Shown piece by piece: positions 25,979 through 34,790 of a stretch of 64,000 nucleotides of DNA. The notes beneath the pieces were generated by a model. That model searched no databases, had not been told where the DNA came from, and was given only the letters and a program-made list of their open reading frames with translations. The stretch is taken from positions 1-64,000 of the forward strand of contig NZ_NVWY01000012.1 in the NCBI RefSeq assembly GCF_002733835.1, read 5' to 3'. The position numbers and the translations under genes were made by a program. Origin of the DNA: Alcanivorax sp. (GTDB taxonomy: Bacteria; Pseudomonadota; Gammaproteobacteria; Pseudomonadales; Alcanivoracaceae). The stretch's first letter is position 1, and each line of letters begins with the position of its first letter.

Positions 25979-27571
25979 TCAGTCGTCGATCAAGCAGCCG
26001 GGATTCAGGTGATGCTGGGGGTCGAAGTGATCAACCAGACGGTTCAGTACCGCCATTCCCTGCTCGCCTTTTTCATGGTGCAACCAGGGCGCGTGGTCAC
26101 GACCTACACCATGCTGGTGACTGATGGTGCCACCGTTCGCCACAATGGCTTCACTGGCTGCCTGCTTCAGTACCCGCCAGCGAGCCAGTGTGGCTTGGTA
26201 GCTGTCCGAGCAGCGGAATACATAGGTGGTATAAATACTGGAACCCTGCGAGTACAAATGTGACAGGTGCGTAAAAACATGCACCTGCTCGCCGTCACCG
26301 GCGTTGTCACGTACCGCCTGCTCCATGGCCACCATGGCCGGGGTCACCCGATTCCAGTCCACTGCAGTTTCAAAGGTATCGACCACATAGCCGTGTTCCC
26401 ACAGCCCGTGGCGCAGGTACGGAGAGCGGAAACGGGACTCTTCCCACTTTTTTCCCAGCAGGGTACCCACCATGACGCCGCCAGCTTGACGGATCCGCTT
26501 GCGAGCCTGGCCGAGCACATGGCGCGCCTGCGCCTTGTCGCCGGTGACACCGAAGGTAATCATGCACTTGCCGTCACCACAGCCACGCACATTCAGGTAA
26601 CGATGCAAAATACCGACCAGCTTTTCGTGGCCGGCCAACATCAGGTGCGTGCGGGTTTCTTCCGCATTGGACAGACGCAGCATGGAAAGCGGTATCTTCG
26701 CCTGGGTCATCTGCCGCACCAGCTCTTTGCCGGTATCCCAATCCGGGGCGAACGCCACCTGAAACGTTTCCGTTTCCGGCAACGGCGTGACCCGTACTTT
26801 GACTTCGGTGATCACCCCCATGCGCCCTTCCGAGCCGAGGATAATTTCCCGCAGGTCAGGCCCGGCTGATGAGGCCGGAATGGTAGGAATCGTCAATGTG
26901 CCTTTGGGCGTTTCCATTCGACCACCGGCAAACATCTGCTCGATGCGGCCATAACGCATGGATTGCTGGCCGCTGGAACGGCTTGCCACCCAGCCGCCAA
27001 TGGTGGACAGCTCCCAGGACTGGGGGAAATGCCCCAGCATGTAGCCCCGCTCACGGAGCTGTTGCTCCACCTTGGGGCCGGGTGTGCCAGCGCCAAACGT
27101 GGCGATCTGGCTTTGCATATCCAGATCCATCAGCTGGTCCATGGCCGCCAGGCTCAAGGTCAGAACCGGTGCATCGCCATCGGGGGGATTGATATGTCCT
27201 GCCACGGACGTGCCACCGCCATAGGGAATCACGGTAATGCCCTGGGCCAGCGCCCAATCGAGCAGTGCGCGAACTTCTTCGCTGCTGGAAGGCGAGGCAA
27301 CCCCATCCGGGAATCGCTCGAACTCACCGGAGCGCATGGCCAGCCAGTCGGGCAGGCTTTGCCCGCGCGCGTGACGCAGCCGGGTTTCCGCATCGGTCTT
27401 GACCCCTGGGTGTTCCGGCAGCCGGGACGCCGGCACTTGGGCAATCACTGCCGCCATTTCCGCGTCGGGTAGCGGTTCGGCACGGCCCAGGCGCGCCTGA
27501 ATAAAGGCCAACCCGGACGGTTTTAACGGATAGTGATTATTGCTGTCACCCCAGCCATTCCAGCGTCGCAT
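25979..27571 (-). CDS. FAD-binding oxidase related to alkyldihydroxyacetonephosphate synthase (AGPS)
   Basis: The 530-residue protein begins MRRWNGWGDSNNHYPL; the ATG at 27571 follows AAGGAG at 7 nt, so the longer frame to 27592 is rejected. The FAD-binding domain of VAO/PCMH type is clear (VIPYGGGTSVAGHIN, then GGWVASRSSGQQSMRYGRIE). Features of eukaryotic AGPS are present: MLRLSNAEETR around the position of its key Arg, and the C-terminal ISHQHGVGRDHAPWL resembling the His-rich SHHHGVGK of AGPS, ending DPQHHLNPGCL. AGPS swaps the acyl chain of acyl-DHAP for a fatty alcohol, forming an ether bond. Whether this bacterial enzyme does so is unproven; other family members oxidise hydroxy acids. 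Confidence 0.88.
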   Translation of the reverse strand: MRRWNGWGDSNNHYPLKPSGLAFIQARLGRAEPLPDAEMAAVIAQVPASRLPEHPGVKTDAETRLRHARGQSLPDWLAMRSGEFERFPDGVASPSSSEEVRALLDWALAQGITVIPYGGGTSVAGHINPPDGDAPVLTLSLAAMDQLMDLDMQSQIATFGAGTPGPKVEQQLRERGYMLGHFPQSWELSTIGGWVASRSSGQQSMRYGRIEQMFAGGRMETPKGTLTIPTIPASSAGPDLREIILGSEGRMGVITEVKVRVTPLPETETFQVAFAPDWDTGKELVRQMTQAKIPLSMLRLSNAEETRTHLMLAGHEKLVGILHRYLNVRGCGDGKCMITFGVTGDKAQARHVLGQARKRIRQAGGVMVGTLLGKKWEESRFRSPYLRHGLWEHGYVVDTFETAVDWNRVTPAMVAMEQAVRDNAGDGEQVHVFTHLSHLYSQGSSIYTTYVFRCSDSYQATLARWRVLKQAASEAIVANGGTISHQHGVGRDHAPWLHHEKGEQGMAVLNRLVDHFDPQHHLNPGCLIDD

Positions 27572-27705
27572 GCATACACTCCTTATTTTCACTCATAGTA
27601 GCCCTGACTCGCCGCGCTTTCACTGGCGTGGCAGGACACTGGATGGACTATTTGTGACAAAGGCGTGATTTGGGCGTTACGTGCAAAGCCAAGGCTGCGG
27701 ACGGG

Positions 27706-28524
27706 TTACAGCAACCAACGGCGCCAGCCTTGCTGACGTGCGGCTGCGCGCTCCTGATTCAGGGACTCGAGCATACCGTGAATCGACGCCGCGACGGTTT
27801 CACGCACCGCCCAGCAGGCGTCCGTCTCGCCCTGTTTGCCGGCCCAGGGAGCGGTTGAGATTGGCGCCCCGATCTGGAACCAGAGGGGCTCCGGCTTGGG
27901 AATCAGGGTGGGTCCCACGCCCCGACTCAATGGCATGAACATGTCGCCACCGCGTAACAGCTTGTCGAGCCGTGGGCGCTTCAGCAAAGTGCGGCCGAGC
28001 CAGGATTGCTGAAAATCGTTACCGTCGATCAGCACGCGGTAGGCTTCGTCGCAGCCTGCAGAGGCAAACGGGATAATGTCGTAACCGTGTTCGATGGCCA
28101 TGCGCGCAAACCCGGTGCGTTTCTTCCACACCAGCTTGTGCACTTCATCCTTGCGCATGGCCACCTCCCGCGCTCCACCGGGAAAGACCAGTACCGGCTG
28201 CCCGGCCTGCATCAGTTGCGTGCAATTGTCGGGGTTGCCTTCCACCGCCCCCCAGCGTTTGAGCAATGGCCCCCAGCCCGGCACGCGGAAATGCAACCGA
28301 TCTCCAAGGGCTCTGGGGAAAACGCCGGTTTCCCGGTACAACTCCAGCACGAAAAGCGGGGAATCAATCAGGCCGTACAGGCCATGATTACCCACAAACA
28401 GCGCCGGGCGCTGTGGGTCCACATTATCGGCACCAAATAGCCTGGGAGCGAAATAGCGCCGGGACACAGCCAGCAACCGGTCCATTGTCGCCAGCGATGG
28501 CGGTGAAAAATCCTGAATGGCCAA
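27706..28524 (-). CDS. Lysophospholipid/glycerolipid acyltransferase (PlsC/DGAT2-like)
   Basis: A 272-residue acyltransferase. The catalytic box is VGNHGLYGLIDSPLF (about 44-58), spaced as in the DGAT2/TMEM68 branch rather than strict HX4D. The second box is VFPGGAREV (about 113-121). It should acylate a glycerol-based acceptor at the membrane. The start is TTG (28524), 6 nt after AGGA. It is the first gene of a minus-strand run with the AGPS-like, GlpD-like and kinase genes, 134 bp upstream of the AGPS-like gene. The acceptor is unknown; monoacylglycerol, lysophosphatidate or DHAP are possible. Confidence 0.85.
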   Translation of the reverse strand: MAIQDFSPPSLATMDRLLAVSRRYFAPRLFGADNVDPQRPALFVGNHGLYGLIDSPLFVLELYRETGVFPRALGDRLHFRVPGWGPLLKRWGAVEGNPDNCTQLMQAGQPVLVFPGGAREVAMRKDEVHKLVWKKRTGFARMAIEHGYDIIPFASAGCDEAYRVLIDGNDFQQSWLGRTLLKRPRLDKLLRGGDMFMPLSRGVGPTLIPKPEPLWFQIGAPISTAPWAGKQGETDACWAVRETVAASIHGMLESLNQERAAARQQGWRRWLL

Positions 28525-28663
28525 GCGATATCCTGTAACGATTTGATCAAATTGGGTGCAGTCGTGACGTCGGCACTTTACCAGCTTTTACACTACCGCT
28601 ATGGTTCATTCAGGCCTAAACCAGTAAAAAAACCAATATGTTATCGAACCCCAAGGAGCTTTC

Positions 28664-29329
28664 ATGAAACGATTTGCCGGGTCACTTGCGCTGGCGAGTG
28701 CGATTGCCGTTACGGGCTGCAGCACAGTTAACCCCTACACGGGTGAAAAACAAACCTCCAAAGCCACATCCGGTGCGGCCATTGGTGCGGTCGCCGGCGC
28801 CTTGATCGGTATCGCCACGTCTGACAGCGCCAAAGAGCGTAAAGAACGCGCTCTGGCCGGGGCCGGCATCGGTGCGGTTACCGGTGGTGGTGTGGGCTAT
28901 TACATGGACGTTCAGGAAGCCAAGCTGCGTCAGAAACTCGAAGGTGCCGGGGTTTCCGTTACCCGTGATGGCGAAAACATCATTCTCAACATGCCGGGCA
29001 ACCTGACCTTTGCCACCGACAGCACCAACGTGAAATCCTCTTTCGATCCGGTGCTGGATGCAGTAGCCGAAGTGCTTAACGAATACAAATCCACCATGAT
29101 CCAGGTGGCCGGGCACACAGACAGCACTGGCGGCGATCGCTACAACCTGCTGCTGTCCCAGCAACGGGCCCAGGCGGTATCCAACAAGCTGTCTGGCTTC
29201 GGGGTTGAACAGGTTCGTCTGGACACCGTGGGCTTTGGTGAAACCCAGCCCATTGCCAGCAACAGTACGGCCAGCGGCCGGGAACAGAACCGTCGCGTGG
29301 AACTGACGCTGCTGCCTTACACCAAGTAA
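28664..29329 (+). CDS. OmpA-family outer membrane lipoprotein (YiaD-like)
   Basis: A 221-residue lipoprotein with signal peptide and lipobox VTGC (Cys19 would be lipidated). A Gly-rich hydrophobic region (GAAIGAVAGALIGIA and ALAGAGIGAVTGGGVGYY, about 37-80) matches the glycine-zipper segment of YiaD-like proteins. The C-terminal OmpA domain (about 105-221) carries the peptidoglycan-binding core VAGHTDSTGGDRYNLLLSQQ and NRRVEL. It would link outer membrane and cell wall. AAGGAG precedes the ATG. A terminator-like hairpin follows. Confidence 0.92.
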   Translation: MKRFAGSLALASAIAVTGCSTVNPYTGEKQTSKATSGAAIGAVAGALIGIATSDSAKERKERALAGAGIGAVTGGGVGYYMDVQEAKLRQKLEGAGVSVTRDGENIILNMPGNLTFATDSTNVKSSFDPVLDAVAEVLNEYKSTMIQVAGHTDSTGGDRYNLLLSQQRAQAVSNKLSGFGVEQVRLDTVGFGETQPIASNSTASGREQNRRVELTLLPYTK

Positions 29330-29350
29330 GCAGCGTAGTGATTCCCGCAA

Positions 29351-29381
29351 GGCGGCGGGCCAGGCTCGCCGCCATTGTTTT
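29351..29381 (+). terminator. Probable Rho-independent terminator of the OmpA-family gene
   Basis: A stem of ggcggcg (29351-29357) and cgccgcc (29367-29373) closes a 9-nt loop and is followed by attgtttta. It begins 21 bp after the stop codon of the lipoprotein gene. Confidence 0.65.
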
Positions 29382-29489
29382 ACGTCATCCCCTCTATTTT
29401 CAGCACCTGTGTTTTTTCGAATACAACCGCAATATTTCGAATGTGCGTTTGTCGCCCCTCCTCCATGCTCCCCGTCAGCTTCATTTCCC

Positions 29490-29513
29490 TTCATACTTCC
29501 CTTCATACTTCCC
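29490..29513. repeat. Tandem 12-bp direct repeat upstream of ada
   Basis: ttcatacttccc occurs twice back to back, with degenerate flanking units (ttcatttccc before, ttcagaac after). It ends 23 bp before the ada start. No E. coli-type Ada box is visible here, so it could be a regulatory array or a simple slippage product. Confidence 0.6.
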
Positions 29514-29536
29514 TTCAGAACTACGGGACAGGACCC

Positions 29537-30625
29537 ATGCGAACAGGCCAACGCACAACCATGAATGCAGACCAGCAACGGCAACGCGCCATCAATGAAC
29601 ATCGGTGCATTCCTGGTGATCCCTTTGTGTATGGGGTCGTCACAACCGGTATTTTCTGCCTGCCCACGTGCCCATCGCGCCGCCCACGCACTGAAAACAT
29701 TCGCCTTTTCGATAACGACAAGGCCGCCTTGCAAGACGGTTATCGCCCTTGCCGTCGCTGTCATCCGCAGGGGAACGCCCCGTCGCCCGCCACGACCACG
29801 GTGATTGCCCTGTGCCGCGCCATCGACATGGCGGAGCGCAAACCCACACTGGCACAATTATCCGCGCAATCCGGCTGGACTCCCTTCCACTTGCAACGCC
29901 AGTTCAAGGCCATCACCGGAATCTCCCCGCATCAATATGGTGTTGCGGTCCGCCGCCGCCGAGTTCGCCAACAACTGCGTGACGACCAGCCGCTGACCCA
30001 CGCCGCCCATCGCGCCGGTTTTGATTCCAGCAGCCATCTCCACAGCTCCTCCGGGCAAACACTGGGCATGAAACCGGGGCAGTACCGCAAAGCCGGTAAA
30101 GGCCTGGCGTTGCGTGTCGCCATTGCGGACAGCTCGCTGGGCGCTGTGCTGGTGGCCGAAAGCAAAAATGGAATCTGTGCCGTCGCCATGGGCGATGACC
30201 CGGATGCCCTGCTGCGCGATTTCCAACAGGAATTTAGCGGTGCAGAGATATTACCCGGCAATAACGCATTCGATCAGCGTGTTGCCATGGTGATTACGCT
30301 GATCGACCAGCCTCTCGGCACACAGGCTTCGATGCCGGATGCCCTGCCCCTGGATATCCGGGGCACCGCCTTTCAGGAGCAAGTTTGGGCGATGCTGAGA
30401 TCGATTCCGGCAGGGCAAACCCTCTCCTACCAGGCGCTGGCAGAAAAGCTTGGCCGGCCCACCGCGGCCCGCGCCGTGGCGCGGGCATGCGCCAGTAACC
30501 GGCTGGCGGTGCTGGTGCCCTGCCACCGTATTGTGCGCGCCGATGGCGGCCTGTCCGGTTACCGCTGGGGGGTTGAGCGCAAGGCCGCCCTGCTCGGCCG
30601 CGAACAAGGACAAGAACAGGCGTGA
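29537..30625 (+). CDS. ada: Bifunctional transcriptional activator / O6-methylguanine-DNA methyltransferase Ada
   Basis: A 362-residue Ada protein. The N-terminal zinc domain has the four Cys ligands (Cys41 and Cys45 in FCLPTCPSRRP, Cys72 and Cys75 in RPCRRC); the first accepts methyl groups from phosphotriesters. An AraC-type helix-turn-helix follows (LAQLSAQSGWTPFHLQRQF). The C-terminal methyltransferase has the active-site LVPCHRIV that removes methyl from O6-methylguanine. The start at 29537 gives the family length; an ATG at 29561 is possible. The long frame to 29375 is upstream DNA without family likeness. It overlaps alkA as GTGA, so repair and damage sensing are coupled. Confidence 0.93.
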   Translation: MRTGQRTTMNADQQRQRAINEHRCIPGDPFVYGVVTTGIFCLPTCPSRRPRTENIRLFDNDKAALQDGYRPCRRCHPQGNAPSPATTTVIALCRAIDMAERKPTLAQLSAQSGWTPFHLQRQFKAITGISPHQYGVAVRRRRVRQQLRDDQPLTHAAHRAGFDSSSHLHSSSGQTLGMKPGQYRKAGKGLALRVAIADSSLGAVLVAESKNGICAVAMGDDPDALLRDFQQEFSGAEILPGNNAFDQRVAMVITLIDQPLGTQASMPDALPLDIRGTAFQEQVWAMLRSIPAGQTLSYQALAEKLGRPTAARAVARACASNRLAVLVPCHRIVRADGGLSGYRWGVERKAALLGREQGQEQA

Positions 30626-31497
30626 GCAGCCTTTCGCTCGCGCTACCCGCACGCTTTGGTGTGGCTGCCTTTCTTGATTTCCATGGCCGTGATCGGCACG
30701 CCATTTCCGAGCGGGTGGAGGCCTATGTACTCCACAAAGCCGCTACCATCGACGGTCGCCCCTGCGTGTTCACCCTGGACTTCAGCCAGCCTGGCCAGGT
30801 CCGCGCCACGGCCAAGTCGCTCACCCGCACGGCATTATCCCGACACACTCGCGCCATGCTGGGCCTGGACCAACCGGTAGAGGCCTTCGAGAAGGCGATG
30901 GCGGAGCCGACCGCACTCGGCCACCTGGTGCAGCAACAGCGGGGCCTGCGTGTCCCGCAATCGGCGACCCCGTTCGAGGCATTGAGCTGGGCCATCATCG
31001 GACAACAGATCAGCGTCAGCGCTGCCACTGCCATTCGTCGACGGTTTATTCAGCTGGCAGGTCAAGAGGTGATTAATGGCCTGCACTGCTACCCCGATGC
31101 CGTTGCGGTGAGCCAGCTGGATAGCAACGCGCTGCGCAGCGTTGGATTTTCAGCCAGCAAGGCGCAGACACTGTTGACGGTGTCGCAGCGCTGCTGTGAT
31201 CACTGCCTGCTTCCCGACGCATTGCACTCAAACGCTGACGCACTAAACCTGGAGCACGCCTTGCTGGGTATTCGCGGCCTGGGGCCATGGAGTGTGAATT
31301 ACACGCTGCTACGGGGATATGGCTACCTGGATGGCAGCCTGCACGGGGATGTGGCGGTGCAGAAAGCGCTGCAACAGTTGCTGGCCTGGAATGAGCGCCC
31401 AGCAGCGAAGGCCACCCGGGATTGGCTGGCCGAATTCACTCCATGGCGGGCACTGGTGGCGGCGCACCTGTGGCAGTCGTTACAGGTGCAAGCCTGA
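30622..31497 (+). CDS. alkA: DNA-3-methyladenine glycosylase II (AlkA-like)
   Basis: This 291-residue base-excision glycosylase removes alkylated purines. The helix-hairpin-helix-GPD core reads LLGIRGLGPWSVNYTLLRGY, followed by HGDVAVQKAL with catalytic Asp243. The segment FEALSWAIIGQQISVSAATA is the typical helix before the HhH. It starts at GTG (30622) overlapping the ada stop by 4 bp and should be co-induced with ada during alkylation stress. Confidence 0.92.
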   Translation: MSSLSLALPARFGVAAFLDFHGRDRHAISERVEAYVLHKAATIDGRPCVFTLDFSQPGQVRATAKSLTRTALSRHTRAMLGLDQPVEAFEKAMAEPTALGHLVQQQRGLRVPQSATPFEALSWAIIGQQISVSAATAIRRRFIQLAGQEVINGLHCYPDAVAVSQLDSNALRSVGFSASKAQTLLTVSQRCCDHCLLPDALHSNADALNLEHALLGIRGLGPWSVNYTLLRGYGYLDGSLHGDVAVQKALQQLLAWNERPAAKATRDWLAEFTPWRALVAAHLWQSLQVQA

Positions 31498-31502
31498 ACG
31501 TC

Positions 31503-32747
31503 TCAAGCCTTGCGGGCAAGCCGCCAGGCCAGCATCGACATGGGCAACAGCAACGTGATCACCAGCAAATAGGGCCAACGCTGATCCAGCGTGTACAGGC
31601 CGGTCCCAACCAGTGGCCCGACAATAAACCCCAGCGCCGGACAGGCGCTGGCCAGGCCAGCCACCCGGCCCTGCTCTTGCGTGGGCACCCTCAGGCTGGC
31701 CAGGGACATGACCGCAGGCATGCCAAACCCCAGGCCCAGCCCGACCAGCAGCACCGCCCCACTCATCCAGGCCTCCGTATTGGCCAACCAGAGAATAACG
31801 GCACCCGCGCCGATGCTGGGCACGGCCAGGGCGATCAGCAGGGTTGCGGGCGCCTTCAGCCATTGCACCACGATCAGCTGCCCTGACAGCGACGTCAGCG
31901 CCGCCATCATCATGGTCAGCCCCAGCGCCCTTGCCGCTTCGGTCGGGCTCATCTGGAACTGATCCTGAAACAGAAAACCCAGGGTTTGCTGAATCAGCGC
32001 AAAGCTCATAAACAGCATGACTCCGGTCAACAGCAGATCGCGCAAGCGCGGGTCCGCATAGGCGGCCAATCCATGGCGCAAAACGGAACGCAGCGGTACG
32101 GTGCGCGCGGTTGGCTGGTGCGGCGACGGCGGCAACCACAAGGCCACGCTGATCGCCATTAGCGCGGTCAGTGCCGCCACCCCATAAAGCGGGAACACCA
32201 ACGCAACGGCAGCGAGCATGCCGCCGGACACCGGCCCCACGACGGTGCCGATATTGTTGGCAGCACCGATGCGGCCCATCCCCTGGGTGCGTTGCTCCGG
32301 GGTGGTGATGTCAGCGGTATACGCAGCGGCCGCCGCCGGAGTTGCCGCCATGATGGCGGCCTGCAGCATGCGGCTCAGGACCAGAGCCGCCACCAGACCG
32401 ACTCCCACCAGGGCACCGCGAAGTCCCAGATCAAACACCACGGCAAATGACAGCGTACCCAGCGAATAACCGGATAGACCGATTACCATCACTCGTTTGC
32501 GGCCCAGCGACTCACTCAAGGTGCCCCACACCGGGCTTGCCAAAGCAAACACCAGTGACGAGCAACTGATGATCAGCCCCACCTGCATTTCCGTCATGCC
32601 GGTGGCACGCCCCAGTGATGGCAGCAGGGTAAAAACCAGGGTCTGGCCCAGTGCGGTTACCGCTACTGCCGCCAACAACATTGTGTGACTGAAGGCTCGC
32701 GAGGTAGTCTTGCCGGCGATTTTGGTGGAAGGGTCAAGCTGTGGCAT
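31503..32747 (-). CDS. MFS transporter
   Basis: A 414-residue transporter with about 12 hydrophobic segments. The loop 2-3 motif is ASPVWGTLSESLGRKRVMVI, typical of drug:proton antiporter MFS proteins, followed by GYSLGTLSFAVVF. It would export a small molecule; the substrate is unknown. I chose the ATG at 32747 (MPQLDPSTK), since upstream codons to 32798 lie inside the divergent patatin gene. Starts of the two divergent genes overlap by about 7 bp. It ends 5 bp from the convergent alkA. Confidence 0.88.
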   Translation of the reverse strand: MPQLDPSTKIAGKTTSRAFSHTMLLAAVAVTALGQTLVFTLLPSLGRATGMTEMQVGLIISCSSLVFALASPVWGTLSESLGRKRVMVIGLSGYSLGTLSFAVVFDLGLRGALVGVGLVAALVLSRMLQAAIMAATPAAAAAYTADITTPEQRTQGMGRIGAANNIGTVVGPVSGGMLAAVALVFPLYGVAALTALMAISVALWLPPSPHQPTARTVPLRSVLRHGLAAYADPRLRDLLLTGVMLFMSFALIQQTLGFLFQDQFQMSPTEAARALGLTMMMAALTSLSGQLIVVQWLKAPATLLIALAVPSIGAGAVILWLANTEAWMSGAVLLVGLGLGFGMPAVMSLASLRVPTQEQGRVAGLASACPALGFIVGPLVGTGLYTLDQRWPYLLVITLLLPMSMLAWRLARKA

Positions 32748-33574
32748 TACATATTCCGGTTCAAGGGGTAGCGGATCACGCACCGCCAGGGGGCGCATCT
32801 CATCAGGCGTTACTGGCGGACTGGCTGGCAGAGGCGCCGTTCACCCTCGCCATGTCATCCGGGTTTTTCGGTTTTTTTGCCCATTTCGGCACGCTGCGTG
32901 CCCTGCTTGACCATGGCCTGTCGCCCGCCCGTTTCTGTGGCTCCAGCGCTGGCGCTCTGGTGGCGGCTTGCATAGCCTCCGGCGCCAGCATCAATGCCAT
33001 CGAAGACACGCTGCTCAGCCTGGATCGGTCACACTTCTGGGACCCATCCCCCGGGCTGGGTTTGTTATCCGGTCAGGCTTTTCGACGGATGCTGGCGGGC
33101 CTGCTACCCACTCAGCGCGTGGAAGAGTCCCGAACCCCGCTGGCGGTATCCGCCTGGCAGGGAAAAAGCCGGCGCACGCAGGTGTTGCAACAGGGGGATC
33201 TGGTGGAAGCGGTATACGCGTCCTGTGCCGTCCCCCTGCTCTTCCAGCCCGCCCGGATTGGCGGGCGCTACTATTGGGACGGCGGCATTGCCGACCGCCA
33301 CGGGCTGGCTGCCACCTTCCCCGGAGAGCGGGTACTTTATCACCATTTGCAGTCACGCTCTCCCTGGCGTGGCCGTAACAGCATGGCGCTGCATCACCCC
33401 ACGCGACCGAATCTGGTCGCCCTTGCCATTGACGGCCTGGTCCGCTCCGGCCCCGGCAAGCTGGAACAGGGCCGCCTGGCCATGCGCCAGGCCTATAACG
33501 CCACCGGCCGGGCATTGGCCCGGCCAGTGGCTGATGCATTGATCATCGAATCGGTTCAGGACGCCTCGTCGTAA
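32741..33574 (+). CDS. Patatin-like phospholipase family protein
   Basis: A 277-residue lipid acyl hydrolase with a Ser-Asp dyad. The glycine-rich N-terminal loop is SSGFFGFFAHFGTLRALL, the nucleophile elbow FCGSSAGALVAAC, and the Asp is in YYWDGGIADR. The start is uncertain: GTG at 32741 (after GGAAGG) gives the full frame, while an ATG at 32852 would begin at the catalytic loop. It is divergent from the MFS gene and overlaps the convergent ferritin-like gene by 19 bp. It probably cleaves phospholipid or neutral lipid in the cytoplasm. Confidence 0.86.
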   Translation: MALHIPVQGVADHAPPGGASHQALLADWLAEAPFTLAMSSGFFGFFAHFGTLRALLDHGLSPARFCGSSAGALVAACIASGASINAIEDTLLSLDRSHFWDPSPGLGLLSGQAFRRMLAGLLPTQRVEESRTPLAVSAWQGKSRRTQVLQQGDLVEAVYASCAVPLLFQPARIGGRYYWDGGIADRHGLAATFPGERVLYHHLQSRSPWRGRNSMALHHPTRPNLVALAIDGLVRSGPGKLEQGRLAMRQAYNATGRALARPVADALIIESVQDASS

Positions 33575-34668
33575 AGAGGCTTGGAAAGCTCTGCCCAGTC
33601 GATCTGCCCATCGTCCACCAGGTTTTCAAACTGCAGGATGCCCAGCTCCTCAAACCGTGGTCTCACGGAATCGGTGAGCAGACCAATGCGTTTGAGGTTA
33701 GGCATGATCCGGGTAAACAGCAGATTGCGGAATTGCGCCATGATGGAGGATGACAAAACCTGCTCTCGGGCTTCGTTCACATCCCAGCCAAAGTGCTCGA
33801 ACACTTCCGTGCTGATTAGGCGCTCCCGCATGACCACGCAGGCCTCGAAGGCGAAGTGGGCGCGCTCCTCTTTCTCCTCTTCAGACAGAGTCTCAACAAA
33901 GTCCTCCAAGTAATTGACACCAAAGGTAACGTGCCGTGCTTCATCGCGAATAACCAGGTGAATAATCTGCTTCAGCAGGGGGTCTTGGGCGGTCAGTTTC
34001 AGGGTATTAAACGCGGCCAGCGCCAGCCCTTCGATGATGATCTGCATGCCAATAAACTTCAGATCCCAGCGCGGATCAGACAGGATTTTGTCCAGCAAGG
34101 ATTTCAGGTTGGGGTTCACCGGGTAAAGAATGCCGATCTTTTCCTGCAGGTAACGGGTGAAAACCTCCACATGGCGCGCTTCATCAAAGGTCTGGCTGGC
34201 CGCGTAGAGTTTGGCGTCGTAGGTGGGTGCGCAACTGGCCAATTGGGACGCCACCAGCAATGCCCCCTGCTCCCCGTGTACAAACTGGGCCAGCATCCAG
34301 GCCAGGTTGTGCCAGCCGAAACGGAGCTTTTCCTCATCGCTGAGCGACTCAAAGGTGGACCAGCCGTTAAAGGGGTTGAAGGACTGGTCCAGTGGCACCT
34401 CGGATTTGGGGAAATCCTGCGACCAATCCACATCCATATCCGCATTCCAGTTGAGTTCTTTTCCCAATTTGTACAATTTGCGGATCCGCCCGTCGGCGGA
34501 GGAGTAGTCCCAGTTGTAATGCCCGGTAAGCGGGGTCTGGAATATTTCCACCACATCTTCAACGTGCTGTGTGGTCAGTTTGTCTTCAATATCCTCATGA
34601 CCTGGGCCATCCCAGTTTTCATAGATACTGACATGGGCAGGCGGCGTGCTGACTTTAGTTATTTTCAT
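33556..34668 (-). CDS. Ferritin-like diiron protein (AurF-like oxygenase candidate)
   Basis: This 370-residue helical protein keeps a full set of diiron ligands: Glu133 (HGEQGAL), Glu163 and His166 (DEARHVE), Glu213 (IIEGLALAAF), Glu243 and His246 (DEARHVT). Two ExxH pairs in a four-helix bundle are the signature of ferritin-like oxygenases; length and spacing recall proteins annotated as AurF-type N-oxygenases or long ferritin-like proteins. The substrate is unknown. Lipid-related neighbours (patatin, thioesterases, PhaC) make oxidation of a fatty substrate a reasonable guess, but only from context. AGGGA precedes the ATG. Confidence 0.85.
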   Translation of the reverse strand: MKITKVSTPPAHVSIYENWDGPGHEDIEDKLTTQHVEDVVEIFQTPLTGHYNWDYSSADGRIRKLYKLGKELNWNADMDVDWSQDFPKSEVPLDQSFNPFNGWSTFESLSDEEKLRFGWHNLAWMLAQFVHGEQGALLVASQLASCAPTYDAKLYAASQTFDEARHVEVFTRYLQEKIGILYPVNPNLKSLLDKILSDPRWDLKFIGMQIIIEGLALAAFNTLKLTAQDPLLKQIIHLVIRDEARHVTFGVNYLEDFVETLSEEEKEERAHFAFEACVVMRERLISTEVFEHFGWDVNEAREQVLSSSIMAQFRNLLFTRIMPNLKRIGLLTDSVRPRFEELGILQFENLVDDGQIDWAELSKPLYDEAS

Positions 34669-34790
34669 GGGAAATCCCTGGTAGCGCTAAGTCATGACTC
34701 AACGCTAGGCGGATGCCGGGAAGGGAGCAATGTCGTGATATGACAATTAGCGCCGTCCGTGGCGCCTAAATACAATGGATCAAGATCGGC

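Noticed and set aside
28682-29857. A 391-codon open frame on the minus strand across the OmpA and ada genes
   Set aside because: It is antisense to two clear genes and crosses a terminator; no ribosome binding site or domain supports it.
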